From Bacteroidales bacterium (GTDB lineage Bacteria; Bacteroidota; Bacteroidia; Bacteroidales; Muribaculaceae), in assembly GCA_004557385.1 (NCBI GenBank), contig SFEA01000002.1:1-64000 (forward strand): 64,000 nt of DNA, given 5' to 3'. The notes below the pieces were generated by a model. It saw only the letters and a program-made list of their open reading frames with translations, was not told the DNA's origin and made no database searches. Made by a program: the position numbers and the translations under genes. How positions within the stretch are numbered: the first letter of the stretch is position 1; each line of letters begins with the position of its first letter. This document shows positions 35,014 through 42,326 of the stretch, piece by piece.

Positions 35014-35097
35014 GCCTTCGCCTCGACCATAGAGGCAAAATGCGATAGAAAAAATAATAAAAGATTAGTTTCACGAAAAAATAAATTGATTAATAGA

Positions 35098-36297
35098 ATG
35101 GAAAAGAAAAAAGTGGTTGTGGCATTTTCGGGCGGACTCGACACATCGTACACCGTGATGAAACTTGCCAACGATGGATATGAAGTGTATGCGGCATGTG
35201 CCAACACCGGCGGCTTCAGCGCCGAGCAGCTGAAGGCTAATGAGGAAAATGCCTATAAACTTGGAGCAGTGAAATATGTCACTCTCGACGTCACTCAAGA
35301 GTATTACGAAAAGTCGCTTAAATATATGGTATACGGCAACGTGCTGCGCAACAACTGCTATCCAATCAGCGTGAGCAGCGAGCGCATTTTCCAAGCCATT
35401 GCCATTGCGCGCTATGCCAATGAGATTGGCGCACATGCCATTGCTCATGGTTCAACCGGCGCCGGCAACGACCAGATTCGTTTCGACATGACTTTCTTGG
35501 TGATGGCTCCGGGCGTTGAAATCATCACCCTCACCCGCGACGGCAACCTCTCGCGTCAGGAGGAAATCGACTATCTGAACGCTCACGGCTATTTTGCCGA
35601 TTTCACCAAGCTGAAATATAGCTACAACGTGGGCATCTGGGGCACATCGATTTGCGGTGGCGAGATTCTCGATTCCACTCAAGGATTGCCCGAGAGCGCA
35701 TATCTCAAGCACCCAACCAAGCAAGAACCTGAGGTGCTGAGCCTTGGCTTCGACAAGGGCGAGCTGGTGAGCGTTAACGGCAAGCACTACGACGACAAGA
35801 TTGCCGCCATTCAGGCTGTTGAGGAAATTGGCGCCGCCTATGCCATCGGTCGCGATTGCCATGTGGGCGACACCATCATCGGCATCAAGGGTCGTGTAGG
35901 CTTCGAGGCTGCTGCTCCGATGCTCATCATCGGCGCACACCGCTTCCTTGAGAAATACACCCTCTCGAAATGGCAGCAATATTGGAAGGACCAAGTGAGC
36001 AACTGGTATGGAATGTTCCTGCACGAGAGCCAATATCTCGAACCCGTTATGCCCGACATCGAGGCTATGCTCACCAGCTCGCAGCGCAACGTCACCGGCG
36101 TGGTTACGCTTGAATTGCGCCCTTACTGCTTCCAGACGCTTGGCGTGGATTCGCCAAACGACTTGGTGAAGAACAAACTCGGCGAATACGGCGAAACCGC
36201 CAAGGCATGGTCGTCGGACGACGCCAAGGGATTCATCAAGGTGAGCAGCACCGCCCTGCGCGCCTACTATCTGGCTCATCCCGACGAAGAACGATAA
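35098..36297 (+). CDS. argG: Argininosuccinate synthase
   Basis: Joins citrulline and aspartate using ATP to give argininosuccinate. The PP-loop AFSGGLDTSYTVM is at the N terminus; GSTGAGNDQIRFD is the second ATP/citrulline site; NVGIWGTSICGGEI and GRVGFEAAAPMLIIGAHRFLEK are conserved further on. The frame opens at 35086, but the ATG at 35098 (MEKKKVVVAFSGG) gives the normal N terminus; the protein is then 399 residues, within the family range. It is the second gene of the cluster, 84 bases after the GNAT gene and 26 bases before argC. Confidence 0.96.
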   Translation: MEKKKVVVAFSGGLDTSYTVMKLANDGYEVYAACANTGGFSAEQLKANEENAYKLGAVKYVTLDVTQEYYEKSLKYMVYGNVLRNNCYPISVSSERIFQAIAIARYANEIGAHAIAHGSTGAGNDQIRFDMTFLVMAPGVEIITLTRDGNLSRQEEIDYLNAHGYFADFTKLKYSYNVGIWGTSICGGEILDSTQGLPESAYLKHPTKQEPEVLSLGFDKGELVSVNGKHYDDKIAAIQAVEEIGAAYAIGRDCHVGDTIIGIKGRVGFEAAAPMLIIGAHRFLEKYTLSKWQQYWKDQVSNWYGMFLHESQYLEPVMPDIEAMLTSSQRNVTGVVTLELRPYCFQTLGVDSPNDLVKNKLGEYGETAKAWSSDDAKGFIKVSSTALRAYYLAHPDEER

Positions 36298-36323
36298 TGC
36301 TCATCACATTTATATAATAGGAT

Positions 36324-37292
36324 ATGATTAAAGTAGGAATACTTGGTGCCGCGGGCTACACCGGCGGAGAACTGATAAGGGTGCTGTTGCAGCATCCCGA
36401 GGCTGAAATTGTGTTTGCCAATTCGGAGAGTAACGCCGGCAATAAGGTGTACGACGTTCACGAAGGTCTGATTGGCGAAACCGAAATGGAATTCACCGGC
36501 GAGATGCCTTTCGACAAGGTTGATGTGGTGTTCTTCTGCTTCGGACACGGCAAGAGCGAGGCGTTCCTGAAGGAGCACACCATTCCCGAGGGCGTGAAGA
36601 TAATCGACCTTGCGCAAGACTTCCGCATTGCTGCGCCTACGCACGACTACGTCTACGGCTTGCCCGAGACGCACCGCGGAGCCATTGCCGAGTGCCAGCA
36701 TCTTGCCAATCCCGGCTGCTTTGCCACCTGCATACAGTTGGCGTTGCTGCCAGCCCTCAAGGCAGGCTTGATTAGCGGCGACATTCATGTGAACGGCATC
36801 ACGGGTAGCACCGGTGCCGGTCAGAAGCCTTCGGGCACCACGCATTTCTCGTGGCGTAACGACAACATTTCGGTGTACAAGACATTCCGCCATCAGCATC
36901 TGCTCGAAATCAACCAGACCATACAGGAACTGCAACCCGGCTACGACGGACGTGTGCTGTTCATCCCGCAGCGCGGCTGCTTTGCCCGAGGCATTTTCGT
37001 GACGGCTTACGCCAAGTGCGATGCCCCAATCGAGCAAGTGCAGAATGCCTATTCGCAATATTATGCCGATGCGGCATTCACTCATTTCACCACCAAGAGC
37101 CCCGACATGAAGCAGGTGGTGAACACCAACAAGGCGGTGGTGTACGTTGAGAAATTCGACGACCAACTGCTGATGATTTGCTGCATCGACAACCTGCTGA
37201 AAGGCGCTGTTGGACAGGCTGTGCAAAATATGAACCTTATGTTCGGCATCGACGAAGCTTGCGGCTTGCGCCTCAAGGCATCGGCGTTTTAA
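36324..37292 (+). CDS. argC: N-acyl-gamma-glutamyl-phosphate reductase
   Basis: Reduces the N-acylated gamma-glutamyl phosphate to the semialdehyde with NADPH. The dinucleotide-binding loop is GILGAAGYTGGELIRVL at the N terminus. The catalytic cysteine is in NPGCFATCIQLAL, and the SGAG-type motif appears as GITGSTGAGQKPSGTTHF. At 322 residues it is complete. It lies 26 bases after argG and 21 bases before argD. In Bacteroides-type pathways the substrate is probably N-succinylated. Confidence 0.95.
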   Translation: MIKVGILGAAGYTGGELIRVLLQHPEAEIVFANSESNAGNKVYDVHEGLIGETEMEFTGEMPFDKVDVVFFCFGHGKSEAFLKEHTIPEGVKIIDLAQDFRIAAPTHDYVYGLPETHRGAIAECQHLANPGCFATCIQLALLPALKAGLISGDIHVNGITGSTGAGQKPSGTTHFSWRNDNISVYKTFRHQHLLEINQTIQELQPGYDGRVLFIPQRGCFARGIFVTAYAKCDAPIEQVQNAYSQYYADAAFTHFTTKSPDMKQVVNTNKAVVYVEKFDDQLLMICCIDNLLKGAVGQAVQNMNLMFGIDEACGLRLKASAF

Positions 37293-37313
37293 CTAACAAA
37301 AACAAGCAAAGAG

Positions 37314-38435
37314 ATGAAACTATTTGATGTATATCCATTGTTCGACGTTGAGATAGTGCGTGGCAAAGGTTGCCACACCTACGACAGCGAGGGCACAGAA
37401 TACCTCGACCTCTATGGCGGTCATGCCGTGATTTCGGTTGGACACTCACATCCGCATTACGTTGAGGCACTCAAGCATCAAGCCGAGAACTTGGTGTTCT
37501 ACAGCAACTCGGTGATTAACAGCCTGCAACAACGCTTAGCTGACAAACTTGGCAAAGCGTGCGGCTACGACGATTATCAGCTGTTTCTCATCAATTCGGG
37601 CGCTGAAGCCAACGAGAATGCGTTGAAACTGGCGTCGTTCTACAACGGACGTCGCCGCATTATTGCCTTCAACAAGGCGTTCCACGGCCGCACCTCGCTG
37701 GCGGTTGAGGCCACCAACAACCCCAAGATTGTGGCTCCGGTGAACGATAACGGTCACGTCACCTTCCTGCCGCTCAACGACCTCGAGGCAGTGCGCCGCG
37801 AGTTGGCTGCCGACGACGTTTGCGCTGTGATTGTTGAAGGCATTCAGGGCGTGGGCGGTGTGCAGATTCCCACCGACGAGTTTCTGCACGGCTTGCGCGA
37901 GGAGTGCGACAAGCACGGCACGGTGCTCATCCTCGATGAGATTCAAAGCGGCTACGGCCGAACCGGCAAGTTCTTCGCTCACCAACATTCGGGCGTCGTT
38001 CCCGACATGATTACCATGGCAAAGGGCATTGCAAATGGCTATCCGTTTGGCGGCGTGCTCATCAGCCCTAAGTTTAAGCCCGTTTACGGTCAGCTGGGCA
38101 CCACATTCGGCGGCAATCATCTGGGTTGCGCTGCCGCAATTGCTGTGCTCGAGATTTTTGAAAACGAAAATCTTGTGCAGAATGCTGCCGAGGTGGGCGA
38201 ATACCTCATTGGAGAACTCAAGAAGTTGCCGCAAATCAAGGAGGTGCGCGGACGCGGCTTGATGATTGGACTCGAATTCGCCGAACCGGTGAAGGAACTG
38301 CGCTTGCGCCTGCTCAAAGAGCAACACGTGTTCACCGGCGCATCGGGCACAAATGTGCTGCGCTTGCTGCCGCCGTTGGTGCTCACGCGCGACCTTGCCG
38401 ACGAGTTTCTTGCTCGCTTGAAGAAGGTGCTTTGA
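37314..38435 (+). CDS. argD: Acylornithine aminotransferase
   Basis: A class III PLP aminotransferase of 373 residues that interconverts the glutamate semialdehyde and ornithine derivatives of arginine synthesis. Visible are the N-terminal GCHTYDSEGTEYLDLYGGHAV, the PLP-phosphate region NSGAEANENALKLA, DEIQSGYGRTGKFFA, and the Schiff-base lysine in MITMAKGIANGYPFGG. It follows argC by 21 bases and ends the cluster at a terminator. The shorter N terminus is usual for Bacteroidetes ArgD. No argB or argF is in the window. Confidence 0.94.
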   Translation: MKLFDVYPLFDVEIVRGKGCHTYDSEGTEYLDLYGGHAVISVGHSHPHYVEALKHQAENLVFYSNSVINSLQQRLADKLGKACGYDDYQLFLINSGAEANENALKLASFYNGRRRIIAFNKAFHGRTSLAVEATNNPKIVAPVNDNGHVTFLPLNDLEAVRRELAADDVCAVIVEGIQGVGGVQIPTDEFLHGLREECDKHGTVLILDEIQSGYGRTGKFFAHQHSGVVPDMITMAKGIANGYPFGGVLISPKFKPVYGQLGTTFGGNHLGCAAAIAVLEIFENENLVQNAAEVGEYLIGELKKLPQIKEVRGRGLMIGLEFAEPVKELRLRLLKEQHVFTGASGTNVLRLLPPLVLTRDLADEFLARLKKVL

Positions 38436-38470
38436 CGTTCAGCCCCGATAAATGGTTCGACACATATATT

Positions 38471-38505
38471 ATCCCTCCGGCAGAAATGCTTGGGGGATTT
38501 CTTTT
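38471..38505 (+). terminator. Terminator of the arginine cluster
   Basis: ATCCCTCC (38471-38478) pairs with GGGGGAT (38492-38498) and is followed by TTCTTTTTC. It lies 36 bases after the argD stop codon. Confidence 0.65.
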
Positions 38506-38561
38506 TCTGCGGCGAAGGCAAAAAATGTGGCATACGGCAATTAAAGCCCACAGAAATTTGC

Positions 38562-38569
38562 TAAATTTG
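38562..38569 (+). promoter_or_regulatory. -7 element of proC
   Basis: TAAATTTG lies about 43 bases before the proC start codon and after the argD terminator, so proC is probably transcribed separately from the arginine genes. Confidence 0.5.
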
Positions 38570-38611
38570 TGGTTGGCGAATTAACGTATACATTATATAA
38601 TATAAGGTAAT

Positions 38612-39403
38612 ATGAAGATAGGAATCATAGGAGCCGGAAACATGGGCGGCTCTATAGCAGTGGGTTTGGCATCGTGTGGCGTTGTAACGGCGCGCGACAT
38701 TGTGTTGTGCGACCCCAATGAACACACGTTGATGTGCTTTCACGACCAATATCCCGACATGACCGTAAGCACCGACAACGCAGCCGCCGTCGACGGCACC
38801 GACATCATTTTTGTGGTTGTAAAGCCGTGGCTCATAGATGAGGTGATGAACCCGCTGCTCGACAAAATCGATTTCAAGCACCAAGCGCTGGTGTCGGTGG
38901 TGGCAGGTGTCACCCTTGAGCATTTGGCTGAGTATGCCGGAGCCGATAGCCGCCACGCTGCATTGTTCCGCATGATTCCGAATCTTGCAATTGCCTATCG
39001 TCAGAGCATGAGTTTTGTGGCTCAGCGTTGTGCCGACGAGCAGCGTGTTGCCGCAGTGTGCGACCTGCTTCGTGCCGTTGGCGAGGTGATGGTGGTTGAG
39101 GAGCGTCAGATGGGCGCATGCACGGCGCTTTCGTCGTGCGGCATTGCTTACGTGATGCGCTACATTCGTGCTGCTTGCGAGGGCGGCGTTGAACTGGGGC
39201 TTTATCCAAATCAGGCGCGCACCATCATGCTGCAGACCATGGCAGGCGCTGTGGCTCTGCTCAATGCAACCGGCAGCCATCCCGAGGTGGAAATCGACCG
39301 CGTGACCACGCCTGGCGGAATCACCATCAAGGGCTTGAACGCCATGGAGGCAAACGGCTTCACCCGTGCTGTGATTGAGGGATTGAAGGCTTCGGCAAAG
39401 TAA
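38612..39403 (+). CDS. proC: Pyrroline-5-carboxylate reductase
   Basis: Catalyses the last step of proline synthesis with NAD(P)H. The Rossmann loop GIIGAGNMGGSIAVGLA is at the N terminus. The C-terminal dimer and substrate region has ALSSCGIAYVMRYIRA, then VTTPGGITIKGLNAMEANGF, which is characteristic for ProC. At 263 residues it has the normal length. It lies in the same direction as the arginine cluster but with its own promoter, and the shared pathway precursor (glutamate semialdehyde) explains the proximity. Confidence 0.94.
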   Translation: MKIGIIGAGNMGGSIAVGLASCGVVTARDIVLCDPNEHTLMCFHDQYPDMTVSTDNAAAVDGTDIIFVVVKPWLIDEVMNPLLDKIDFKHQALVSVVAGVTLEHLAEYAGADSRHAALFRMIPNLAIAYRQSMSFVAQRCADEQRVAAVCDLLRAVGEVMVVEERQMGACTALSSCGIAYVMRYIRAACEGGVELGLYPNQARTIMLQTMAGAVALLNATGSHPEVEIDRVTTPGGITIKGLNAMEANGFTRAVIEGLKASAK

Positions 39404-39440
39404 ACACAGGTTTCAGAAACAAATAAACGAAGAAAGTGAT

Positions 39441-39797
39441 ATGTCGGTAAATAAAGTTATATTGTTGGGCAACGTGGGCAAAGACCCCGATATGCGCTAT
39501 CCACAGCCGGGGCAAACCATTGCCTCGTTTCCGCTGGCAACCACCGAGCGTGCCTACACCAGCAGCAACGGCACTCAGGTGGCTGAACGCACCGAGTGGC
39601 ACAACATTGTGCTGTGGGGCAGAAATGCCGAGATTGCCGAGCGATACATCAAAAAAGGTATGCTGCTTTACATCGAAGGCAAACTACGCACCCGTGCGTG
39701 GGAGGACCGCAACCAAATCAAGCGCTACGTCACCGAGGTGTATGCCGACGTGGTGGAGATGCTGAGTCGCGCAGGCGGTGCCGGTCAGCAGCCATAA
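39441..39797 (+). CDS. ssb: Single-stranded DNA-binding protein
   Basis: A 118-residue OB-fold protein beginning SVNKVILLGNVGKDPDMRY, with TEWHNIVLWGRNAEIAERYIKKG and GKLRTRAWEDRNQIKRYVTEV, the usual SSB core. The protein ends soon after the core (SRAGGAGQQP): the acidic tail with the terminal DDDIPF that recruits partner proteins is missing. This could be a short housekeeping SSB or an accessory paralogue; a second ssb elsewhere in the genome would decide. It lies 37 bases after proC and ends at a terminator. Confidence 0.92.
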   Translation: MSVNKVILLGNVGKDPDMRYPQPGQTIASFPLATTERAYTSSNGTQVAERTEWHNIVLWGRNAEIAERYIKKGMLLYIEGKLRTRAWEDRNQIKRYVTEVYADVVEMLSRAGGAGQQP

Positions 39798-39844
39798 AAC
39801 CGTGGTTTTTGCCGGTTTGCGCCAGCGAAAGTGGCGTTGGCACC

Positions 39845-39873
39845 TGCATCTGCATAAAAGATGCATATTTTTG
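39845..39873 (+). terminator. Terminator of ssb
   Basis: TGCATCT (39845-39851) pairs with AGATGCA (39859-39865), followed by TATTTTTG. It lies about 48 bases after the ssb stop codon. Confidence 0.72.
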
Positions 39874-39906
39874 CCTGTTTTGTGCAATTGTTAGTGTTAA
39901 ATTAGT

Positions 39907-39914
39907 TAACTTTG
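39907..39914 (+). promoter_or_regulatory. -7 element of the acyl-CoA synthetase gene
   Basis: TAACTTTG fits TAnnTTTG and lies 20 bases before the start codon at 39935. A TTTG at 39879-39882 may serve as -33, with a long spacer of 24. Confidence 0.5.
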
Positions 39915-39934
39915 TAAATCTAAAACGAAGAATC

Positions 39935-41590
39935 ATGGGAGAAAACATAATTAAAATCTACGAGAAGTCGTTCAGAGAGAACGCCGAGCTGCCGGCATTG
40001 TCGGATTATGGCGCAAACAATACACTCACATATTTCGAATTTGCCCGTCAAATAGCGTTGATGCACGAAGTTTACCGTAATCTGGGCATCAAGCAAGGCG
40101 ACAAGATTGCGCTGATAGGCAAAAACACCAGCCGATGGGTGACTGTGATGATTTCGGCAATGACTTATGGCGCAACCATAGTGCCGATTCTGCAGGAATT
40201 CAATCCGCTTGATGTGCAGCATATCGTCAACCACTCGGAGGCTGTGATATTGTTTTCTACCAAAGCAATTTGGGACACCATCGACTTTGATGCTCTGCAC
40301 AACATTCGTGCTGTGGTGTCGGTCGAGACAGGCGAGGTGTTTGCCCAAAAAGAAGGCGAGAACGTAGCCGAGGTGATGGCGAATCGCGACGAATTGTTCA
40401 GCAAGGCTTATCCCGACGGGTTCACCACTGCCGATATTCGATATGCTGATGTTGCCGATGACGATGTGGTGATTCTCAACTACACATCGGGCACCACCGG
40501 CTACAGCAAGGGTGTGATGATAACATGCGGCAACATCACCGGCAATGCCGAATATGGTATCGCCTCGAAGTTGCACTATCGCGGCACCACCACAGTATCG
40601 TTCCTGCCGCTGGCTCATGCCTATGGCTGCGCATTCGACCTTTTGGTGCCGTTGGCTGTTGGCACGCACATCACACTGCTCGGACGCATTCCGTCGCCTA
40701 AGATTCTCATTAAAGCCATGCAGGAAATCAAGCCGCACCTCATTGTGTCGGTGCCGTTGATTCTCGAAAAGGTATATCGCAAGCAGATTGTGCCGATGAT
40801 TAGCAAAACCATGCTGCGTTGGGCACTCAACATACCATACGTCGACACCAAGATTTACGAGCAGATTCGCAAGAAACTCGTTGATGCCTTTGGCGGCGAG
40901 TTTGAAGAACTGATTGTGGGCGGTGCACCGCTCAATCCTGAGGTTGAAGATTTCCTGGTGAAGATTAAATTCCCGTTCACTGTGGGCTACGGCATGACCG
41001 AGTGCGCTCCGCTCATCAGCCACACGCCGTGGCGCGAATTTGTGCCTCATTCGTCGGGCCGCGTGTTGCCCGGGCTGATGGAGTGCAAAATCCTGAGCGA
41101 TGACCCTGAAAACATTCCGGGTGAAATATGCGTCAAGGGCAAGAACGTGATGAAAGGCTATTTCAAGAACGAAGAAGCCACCGACAAGGTGCTCTACGAC
41201 GACGGTTGGCTGCACACCGGCGACATGGGTACGCTCAACCCCGACGGAACGCTGTTCATCAGGGGCCGTTGCAAAACTATGTTGCTTGGCGCAAACGGTC
41301 AGAACATCTATCCTGAAGAGATTGAGGCTAAGCTCAACAACATGGTTTACGTGAACGAGAGCCTTGTGGTGGAGCGCAACGGTAAGTTTGTTGCTCTGGT
41401 TTACCCCGACTATGAGGTGATGGACAAACTGGGCACCACACGCGACCAGTTGCCTGACGTTATGGAGCAGATTCGCAAAGAGGTGAACAAGATTGTTGCC
41501 CCTTACGAGCAGATTTCGAAAATTGAAATTCAGCCTTGCGAATTCGAAAAAACTCCAAAACGCAGCATCAAGCGCTTCCTATACAAGTGA
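39935..41590 (+). CDS. AMP-binding long-chain acyl-CoA synthetase
   Basis: An ANL-family enzyme of 551 residues that activates a carboxylic acid, probably a long-chain fatty acid, to the CoA ester via an acyl-adenylate. The P-loop-like motif ILNYTSGTTGYSKGV, the A5 motif VGYGMTECAPLIS, the A7/A8 region DGWLHTGDMGTLNPDGTLFIRGR, and the C-terminal lysine in KTPKRSIKRFLYK are all present. The frame is open far upstream, but the ATG at 39935 (MGENIIKIYEKS) follows the promoter and gives the normal N terminus. It is monocistronic. Confidence 0.92.
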   Translation: MGENIIKIYEKSFRENAELPALSDYGANNTLTYFEFARQIALMHEVYRNLGIKQGDKIALIGKNTSRWVTVMISAMTYGATIVPILQEFNPLDVQHIVNHSEAVILFSTKAIWDTIDFDALHNIRAVVSVETGEVFAQKEGENVAEVMANRDELFSKAYPDGFTTADIRYADVADDDVVILNYTSGTTGYSKGVMITCGNITGNAEYGIASKLHYRGTTTVSFLPLAHAYGCAFDLLVPLAVGTHITLLGRIPSPKILIKAMQEIKPHLIVSVPLILEKVYRKQIVPMISKTMLRWALNIPYVDTKIYEQIRKKLVDAFGGEFEELIVGGAPLNPEVEDFLVKIKFPFTVGYGMTECAPLISHTPWREFVPHSSGRVLPGLMECKILSDDPENIPGEICVKGKNVMKGYFKNEEATDKVLYDDGWLHTGDMGTLNPDGTLFIRGRCKTMLLGANGQNIYPEEIEAKLNNMVYVNESLVVERNGKFVALVYPDYEVMDKLGTTRDQLPDVMEQIRKEVNKIVAPYEQISKIEIQPCEFEKTPKRSIKRFLYK

Positions 41591-41833
41591 TGATGGCGTG
41601 TTTCTCGTTTTTCTTTCAATGTTTTTCTCCGCTTGCAATAGCCCGGGTGACGTGCAAAAATTAAAAGGTTTAATGCCTCGAAGCCAGTATAACAATATTT
41701 AACAAATAGGGTGTTTGAACCATTTGTAGAATTAATTGTACTGATAATCAGCAAATTAAATGTAAAATAACGGTTTGATTTTGCTTTGCCGGAGTGAGCG
41801 CGAAAAAAGATGATGAAAAAATTATTGAGAAAA
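41591..41833. other. AT-rich gap before the small lipoprotein gene
   Basis: No gene or strong hairpin is seen. The first 100 bases carry the end of the synthetase transcript with several T runs (near 41600-41625); the rest is the upstream region of the lipoprotein promoter. Confidence 0.4.
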
Positions 41834-41837
41834 TTGC

Positions 41838-41866
41838 TTGCGGATGAAAAATTTGTTTTAAATTTG
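41838..41866 (+). promoter_or_regulatory. Promoter of the small lipoprotein gene
   Basis: TAAATTTG at 41859-41866 is a perfect -7 element, with TTG at 41838-41840 (spacer 18) or 41834-41836 (spacer 22). Its quality, with an AT-rich leader of about 45 bases, suggests strong expression. Confidence 0.65.
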
Positions 41867-41919
41867 CATCGTTTTTGAAGCATAACAATATTGTTTTATT
41901 ATTTTAATTTTTTACAAAA

Positions 41920-42111
41920 ATGAAAAAGTTAGTTTTATTACTTGCTGTTGTATTCAGCGTATCATTGTTCTCTTGCGGTAATGCAGAAAAGGCTGAAGCT
42001 GTTGACACTACAGCTGTTGACACTACAGCTGTTGAAGCTGTTGATTCTGCTGCTGCTGACACTGCTGCTGCTGACACAGTTGCTCCTGCTGCTGCTGAAG
42101 AAGCTAAGTAA
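41920..42111 (+). CDS. Small Ala/Asp/Thr-repeat lipoprotein
   Basis: A 63-residue exported lipoprotein: signal peptide MKKLVLLLAVVFSVSLFSCG with lipobox LFSC and acylated cysteine at residue 19. The mature part is only ~44 residues and almost wholly low-complexity: VDTTA twice, then SAAADTAAADT and APAAAEEAK. It is built from tandem 15-base DNA repeats, so it could vary in length between strains. Comparable Ala/Thr/Asp lipoproteins are frequent and abundant in Bacteroidetes, with no known function. It has a good promoter and its own terminator. Confidence 0.85.
   Translation: MKKLVLLLAVVFSVSLFSCGNAEKAEAVDTTAVDTTAVEAVDSAAADTAAADTVAPAAAEEAK
41998..42078 (+). repeat. 15-base tandem repeats inside the lipoprotein gene
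   Basis: GCTGTTGACACTACA occurs twice in tandem (41998-42012, 42013-42027), and GCTGCTGCTGACACT occurs twice with one change (42049-42063, 42064-42078). Each adds five residues in frame. Confidence 0.85.
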
Positions 42112-42140
42112 TTTTAGTACAACAGTAAACAAAGAGTTTG

Positions 42141-42174
42141 AAGCTGTTTTCCTCGGAGAGGAGAGCAGCTTTTC
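42141..42174 (+). terminator. Terminator of the lipoprotein gene
   Basis: AAGCTG (42141-42146) pairs with CAGCTT (42166-42171), with inner pairing TTCCTC to GAGGAG, followed by TTTCT. Confidence 0.75.
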
Positions 42175-42326
42175 TCGTTGTATATATGGGTGCAAATGCA
42201 CTGTCGACAAAAAAATGTGTGAATAGGATGCCGATTTTGATGAATAATTGAATATTAGGTGTTATTTTTGTGTAAACGATTCCGCAACAGAGTGCGGAGT
42301 GCCAAACCCAAAAAAGAAAAACGAAT

